From an uncultured Porphyromonadaceae bacterium (GTDB taxonomy: Bacteria > Bacteroidota > Bacteroidia > Bacteroidales > Muribaculaceae), in assembly GCA_900555915.1 (NCBI GenBank), contig USNC01000098.1, positions 1 through 6,019 of the forward strand: a DNA stretch of 6,019 nt, in the 5' to 3' direction. Position 1 is the stretch's first letter; the number at the start of each line of letters is the position of its first letter. The translations under genes were made by a program, and so were the position numbers. Shown in pieces: positions 5,813-6,019 of this stretch. The notes below the pieces were generated by a model, which did no database searches, was not told the origin of the DNA, and saw nothing but the letters and a program-made list of their open reading frames with translations.

Positions 5813-5843
5813 CAAAGTTACAACTTTTTATTGAGATGTACAA
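5813..5843 (-). promoter_or_regulatory. Bacteroidetes-type promoter of rpsP
   Basis: On the minus strand, -33 TTG (5843-5841), a 20-nt spacer and -7 TAACTTTG (5820-5813). The -7 box is identical to that of tRNA-Met. The expected start near 5806 gives a leader of about 80 nt before the ATG, enough for small hairpins. Confidence 0.85.
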
Positions 5844-5871
5844 GATTTTTCGCTCTTTTTTCTTAAAAAGT

Positions 5872-5917
5872 GCGTTCCTTGCCACACTCTCCCGAGAGAG
5901 ACCCATGAGCGGAACGC
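5872..5917 (-). terminator. Terminator of the right-edge gene
   Basis: In minus-strand RNA, GCGTTCC (5917-5911) pairs with GGAACGC (5878-5872). An inner hairpin CTCT-CGGG-AGAG (5898-5887) lies in the loop, and ACTTTTTAAG follows. It starts 4 nt after the stop codon at 5922-5924, which supports that stop being real. Confidence 0.68.
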
Positions 5918-5921
5918 GGCA

Positions 5922-5987
5922 TCAGAGCAGATTCAACTTGACTGTGAAATGCCTCATCAGTTCAGCTTCCCACTTGATGCTCACGCC
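5922..5987 (-). CDS. C-terminal tail of an unidentified protein (partial)
   Basis: The last 21 codons and TGA stop of an open frame on the minus strand (GVSIKWEAELMRHFTVKLNLL). It is cut by the contig end and adapter at 5988. The only support for coding is the open frame, the orientation shared with rpsP, and a terminator-like hairpin directly after the stop. The alternating polar/hydrophobic end could suit a beta-barrel or other strand-rich protein, but this is far too short to name. Confidence 0.4.
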   Translation of the reverse strand, partial: GVSIKWEAELMRHFTVKLNLL

Positions 5988-5988
5988 A

Positions 5989-6019
5989 CTGTCTCTTATA
6001 CCCATCTGACGCTGCCGAC
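5989..6019 (+). other. Illumina Nextera transposase adapter (sequencing artefact)
   Basis: The last 31 bases match the reverse complement of the Nextera Read 1 transposase adapter. The first 19 are the Tn5 mosaic end CTGTCTCTTATACACATCT with one mismatch (C for A at 6002). The rest, GACGCTGCCGAC, is the adapter-specific part. This is untrimmed library sequence and should be removed; any gene call across 5988/5989 is invalid. Confidence 0.97.

Noticed and set aside
5989..6019. End of a Tn5-like mobile element
   Set aside because: The mosaic end is followed by the synthetic adapter tail, and there is no transposase gene; it is a library artefact.

Overview
The window looks like the end of a contig from a Bacteroidales genome, probably a gut member such as Muribaculaceae or a relative; the family cannot be fixed from this sequence. 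Three points support this. Three promoters match the Bacteroidetes pattern (TTG or TTTG, a 20-nt spacer, then TAnnTTTG). Ribosome-binding regions are A/T-rich with no clear Shine-Dalgarno. S16 carries the long Ala/Lys/Glu-rich tail common in this phylum. The content is mostly housekeeping: cell wall synthesis, translation and tRNAs. I see no phage, transposon, CRISPR array or defence genes.

Layout. Positions 1-3117 hold a minus-strand operon, read right to left: a predicted lipoprotein with a BamE/SmpA-like C-terminus, then a 596-residue MurB fused in frame to a PhnP-like metallo-beta-lactamase-fold domain (the two genes overlap by 4 nt as ATGA), then the first 112 codons of a nucleoside:H+ symporter-type MFS permease that runs off the left edge. 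Positions 3118-3460 are an AT-rich intergenic region with a promoter-like box for this operon, a set of competing hairpins, and the promoter of a plus-strand tRNA with anticodon CAU (3461-3534). That tRNA ends at a bidirectional terminator. It converges with prfA (release factor 1, minus, 3715-4818), which has its own terminator at 3649-3683.

Upstream of prfA is tRNA-Glu(CUC) on the minus strand, with its own promoter, a perfect 12-bp hairpin in its 5' leader, and a terminator abutting its 3' end. Next is rpsP (S16, minus) with a strong promoter. At the right edge are the last 21 codons of an unidentified minus-strand gene and its terminator.

The last 31 bases (5989-6019) match the Illumina Nextera transposase adapter with one mismatch. 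They are library contamination, not genome, so the biological sequence ends at about 5988.

The most interesting biological point is the MurB-PhnP-like fusion, cotranslated with a lipoprotein of unknown role. I found no convincing novel multi-gene system.
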